Shown here: positions 61,429 to 64,000 of the stretch, one piece after another
Position numbering within the stretch: the stretch's first letter is position 1
How the letters are laid out: the number at the start of each line of letters is the position of its first letter
Origin: an uncultured Ectothiorhodospiraceae bacterium
GTDB lineage: Bacteria; Pseudomonadota; Gammaproteobacteria; Nitrococcales; Nitrococcaceae
Length of the DNA stretch: 64,000 nt
Reading direction: 5' to 3'
Assembly: GCA_913055565.1 (NCBI GenBank)
Contig: CAJXKP010000001.1
Coordinates: 1 to 64,000, forward strand
Translations under genes and position numbers: made by a program
Notes under the pieces: generated by a model
Told to the model about the DNA's origin: nothing
Databases searched by the model: none
Seen by the model: the letters and a program-made list of their open reading frames with translations, nothing else

Positions 61429-63018
61429 TTAATGCCCCGCCGTCTCAATGCGTGGTGGTGTATCGAAGGTGTGATGCGGCGCCGGTGAAGGCACCTCCCA
61501 CTCCAGGCCTTTCGCGCCCTCCCAAGCGCGAGCCTCGGCACGCTTACCGCCGCGCATGCAGCGAATAATCACGTACAGGAACAACAGCTGCGAAACGCCG
61601 AAGCCGAAGCCACCCAAGCTGGAGACCATATTCCAGTCTGCAAACTGAACCGCGTAGTCGGGGATACGGCGATTCATACCCGCCAGTCCGAGGAAATGCT
61701 GCGGGAAGAACAGCACGTTGAGGAAGATCACGGACAGCCAGAAGTGGGTCTTGCCAACGCTCTCGTTGTACATGTGACCGGTCCACTTGGGCAGCCAGTA
61801 ATAGACCGCCGCGATAATGGAGAACACCGCCCCCGAGACCAGGACATAGTGGAAGTGCGCGACCACGAAGTAGGTATCGTGATACTGGAAGTCCGCCGGG
61901 GCGATAGCCAGCATGACCCCGGAGAATCCGCCGATGGTGAACAGGATGACGTTGCCCACGGCGAACAGCATGGGCGTCTCAAAGGTCATCGCGCCGCGCC
62001 ACATGGTCGCGACCCAATTGAACACCTTTACCCCGGTCGGCACCGCAATGAGCATCGTGGCGTACATAAAGAACAGCTCGCCCGCCAGCGGCATGCCCGC
62101 CGTAAACATGTGATGGGCCCAGACGATGAACGACAGGAACGCGATGGAGGCCGTGGCGTACACCATGGAGCTGTAGCCGAACAACGGCTTACGGGCGAAG
62201 GTCGGGATGATCTCCGAGAGAATGCCGAACGCCGGCAGGATCATGATGTAGACCTCGGGGTGGCCGAAGAACCAGAAGATGTGCTGGAACAGCACGGGGT
62301 CACCCCCACCGGCGGCACTAAAGAAGGTCGTACCGAAGTACTGATCCGTCAGCAGCATGGTAATGCCGCCCGCTAACACCGGCATCACGGCGATAAGCAG
62401 GTAGGCGGTAATCAGCCAGGTCCAGACGAACAGCGGCATGCGCATGAGGCTCATGCCAGGGGCGCGCATATTGAGAACCGTAGCAATCACGTTGATCGCG
62501 CCCATGATGGAGCTAATGCCCAGGATATGGATCGAGAAGATCAAGAACGGGAAGGCATCACCCATCTGCAGGGATAGCGGCGGGTAGAGCGTCCAACCGC
62601 CCGAGGGCCCGCCGCCCGGCAGAAAGACGGTTGACAGCAACATCAGGGAGGCGAACGGGAGCAGCCAGAAGCTCCAGTTGTTCATGCGCGGCAGCGCCAT
62701 ATCGGGAGCGCCGATCATTAAGGGCACCATCCAGTTCGCCAACCCGACGAAGGCCGGCATCACCGCGCCAAAGATCATTACCAGCGCATGCATAGTGATC
62801 ATCTGGTTGTAGAAATAGGGGTCCACAACCTGCATGCCAGGCTGGAAGAGCTCGGCCCGGATGAGCATGGCCATGGCGCCACCGACGAAGAACATCAGCA
62901 GCGACCACAGCAGGTACAGCGTGCCGATATCCTTGTGATTGGTGGTAAACAGCCAACGCGCCGCGAACCCCCGCAGCCCGCTGTATTCCTCGCTCTCGTG
63001 CTCAGTCGTTGCAGTCAT
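61429..63018 (-). CDS. ctaD: Cytochrome c oxidase subunit I
   Basis: A 529-residue catalytic subunit of an aa3-type heme-copper oxidase that reduces oxygen to water and pumps protons. The low-spin heme ligand is His77 (MITMHALVM). The CuB/Tyr motif is WFFGHPEVYIMILPAFG with the A1-type Glu. HHMFTAG carries the two further CuB histidines, and HFHYVLVSG the later heme histidines. AGAGGTAG precedes the ATG. It follows ctaC by 24 bp in one operon. Confidence 0.97.
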   Translation of the reverse strand: MTATTEHESEEYSGLRGFAARWLFTTNHKDIGTLYLLWSLLMFFVGGAMAMLIRAELFQPGMQVVDPYFYNQMITMHALVMIFGAVMPAFVGLANWMVPLMIGAPDMALPRMNNWSFWLLPFASLMLLSTVFLPGGGPSGGWTLYPPLSLQMGDAFPFLIFSIHILGISSIMGAINVIATVLNMRAPGMSLMRMPLFVWTWLITAYLLIAVMPVLAGGITMLLTDQYFGTTFFSAAGGGDPVLFQHIFWFFGHPEVYIMILPAFGILSEIIPTFARKPLFGYSSMVYATASIAFLSFIVWAHHMFTAGMPLAGELFFMYATMLIAVPTGVKVFNWVATMWRGAMTFETPMLFAVGNVILFTIGGFSGVMLAIAPADFQYHDTYFVVAHFHYVLVSGAVFSIIAAVYYWLPKWTGHMYNESVGKTHFWLSVIFLNVLFFPQHFLGLAGMNRRIPDYAVQFADWNMVSSLGGFGFGVSQLLFLYVIIRCMRGGKRAEARAWEGAKGLEWEVPSPAPHHTFDTPPRIETAGH

Positions 63019-63042
63019 CGCAGCTACCTCTTGGTTGATCCG

Positions 63043-63903
63043 CTAGCGGCGGGCTACCGCGTCGCCGCTCGCTCGATCTAGCGCCGCCTTCGCGGCCGCC
63101 GTATCACCCTCTTTCTTGGCCGCCAACCACTCCTGGAAGCGCTCGGGCTCGACCGCTTCCACGACCACCGGCATAAAGCCGTGGCCACGACCACAGAGTT
63201 CCGCGCACTTGCCACGATACACGCCGGGCTCCTGGATCTCCGTCCAGGTCTCGTTGATGTAGCCTGGCACGGTATCCTTCTTCCAGCCGAGCTCCGGCAC
63301 CCACCAGGAATGGATGACGTCGTTCGAGGTCATCAGGAACTTGATCCGTGTGTTGGTCGGTAGGATAAGGCGATTGTCAACCTCACGCAGGTAATTCTCC
63401 ACGCTAGTGGGATCGACGCCAGAGCCGAGCCGTCGGGCGTAATTACTGTCAGTGGCGAGGGTGCTATAGAAGGCGACATCCTCGTCCATGTACTTGTAGT
63501 GCCACTTCCATTGATAGCCCGTGACCTTGACGCGCATGTCTGCGCCACTGGTGTCGTACATGTCGATGAGCGTCGTCGATGCTGGTACCGCCATGCTTAC
63601 CAGGATAAGGAAAGGGATAATCGTCCAGACGATTTCAACGCCGGTGCTGTGATGGAATTGCGCGGGCTTGACGCCGCGCGCCTTACGGTGCCGCACGATG
63701 GAGAAGATCATCGCGCCAAACACCAGGACCCCGATGACGACCACGATATAGAAGATCTGCATGTGCAGGCTGTAGACCTCGCGGCTCGTCGAGGTCACGC
63801 CTTCGGGCATATTCAGTACCCACTCCGCCAGCGCAGGCGAGGCTATCACCAGTAGCGCGAGCGCTATTGCGCCTCGCCCCGCTAGCCGTTTAATCCGATT
63901 CAT
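63043..63903 (-). CDS. ctaC: Cytochrome c oxidase subunit II
   Basis: A 286-residue subunit II from the ATG at 63903. That ATG starts a clean signal peptide (RGAIALALLVIASPALA) and is preferred to an upstream in-frame start. Two transmembrane helices (about 47-69 and 91-110) precede the periplasmic cupredoxin domain. The CuA ligands are all present: His198, Cys233, Glu235, Cys237, His241 and Met244. There is no C-terminal cytochrome c domain, so this is an aa3 not a caa3 type. It is the first gene of the ctaCDE operon. Confidence 0.96.
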   Translation of the reverse strand: MNRIKRLAGRGAIALALLVIASPALAEWVLNMPEGVTSTSREVYSLHMQIFYIVVVIGVLVFGAMIFSIVRHRKARGVKPAQFHHSTGVEIVWTIIPFLILVSMAVPASTTLIDMYDTSGADMRVKVTGYQWKWHYKYMDEDVAFYSTLATDSNYARRLGSGVDPTSVENYLREVDNRLILPTNTRIKFLMTSNDVIHSWWVPELGWKKDTVPGYINETWTEIQEPGVYRGKCAELCGRGHGFMPVVVEAVEPERFQEWLAAKKEGDTAAAKAALDRASGDAVARR

Positions 63904-64000
63904 CGCAGCTTGGCTCCCCCCAATACATTGGATTAGCCGGCAGCGGCGACGCCATGCCATTAGCCACCGCTCCCCCTATTCTACCGGTCAGCGGCCAGCG

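Noticed and set aside
1-64000. tRNA, rRNA, CRISPR, prophage or toxin-antitoxin loci
   Set aside because: I looked for TpsiC-like GTTCGAATC blocks, spaced direct repeats and phage gene sets on both strands and found none convincing.

Overview
The window is GC-rich chromosomal DNA from a gammaproteobacterium. The gene order (pilGHIJK-chpABC, gshB, tonB, yqgE, ruvX, pyrR-pyrB-pyrC', pilTU, yggS-proC-yggT, metX-metW-DUF4426) closely follows the one known from Pseudomonas. The acidic protein composition, the aa3-type oxidase cluster and the overall style suggest a halophilic or haloalkaliphilic Ectothiorhodospiraceae/Chromatiales-like lineage. That placement is inference; no rRNA is present to prove it.

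Layout. 0-13.9 kb is a loose set of housekeeping and accessory genes: a CDF metal transporter, class I PHA synthase, an SDR, two tandem Yip1-like membrane proteins, a methyltransferase, a DUF4139 protein, a Na+/alanine symporter, an FAD amine oxidase, an acyltransferase and rsmE. 14-26.3 kb is a complete Pil-Chp chemosensory operon on the minus strand: pilG, pilH, pilI, pilJ, pilK, the giant chpA, chpB and chpC. It pairs with the pilT/pilU retraction ATPases at 33.3-35.7 kb, so surface sensing by twitching pili is well supported. Between them lie gshB, a TonB-type protein, yqgE-ruvX and a tightly overlapped pyrR-pyrB-pyrC' operon whose dihydroorotase has lost its metal-binding HxH. 35.7-41.3 kb holds yggS-proC-yggT, metX-metW and a histone-deacetylase-like enzyme. 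41.6-48.1 kb holds an unknown gene, zapE, a degenerate phosphoesterase, an SSS symporter and ilvD. 48.3-56.7 kb holds a Sco1/Caa3_CtaG copper-delivery pair, a 1-Cys peroxiredoxin, a SohB-like protease, tusA-like, lipA and an RCK potassium channel module. 56.7-63.9 kb is the aa3 cytochrome c oxidase locus (ctaCDE, surf1, a thioredoxin-like protein, ctaA, ctaB). It lacks cox11 and has a 39-residue membrane peptide in the usual cox11 place.

The most novel signal is mobile and non-coding. Family A is a ~165-bp palindromic MITE-like element with seven copies at 36, 5085, 28656, 37881, 43624, 46195 and 56103. Its ends read CAGCAATTCT...AGAATTGCTG, and every copy is flanked by a different 9-bp target duplication (three perfect, four with one or two changes). 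One copy split a gene immediately before its stop codon and now supplies the last four codons and a new stop. Family B is a second, shorter inverted-repeat family bounded by CTAG. It sits at the TAG stop codons of ilvD, sohB/tusA and lipA, so that the target CTAG contains the stop codon. No autonomous transposase for either family lies in the window. No tRNA, rRNA, CRISPR array or prophage was found.
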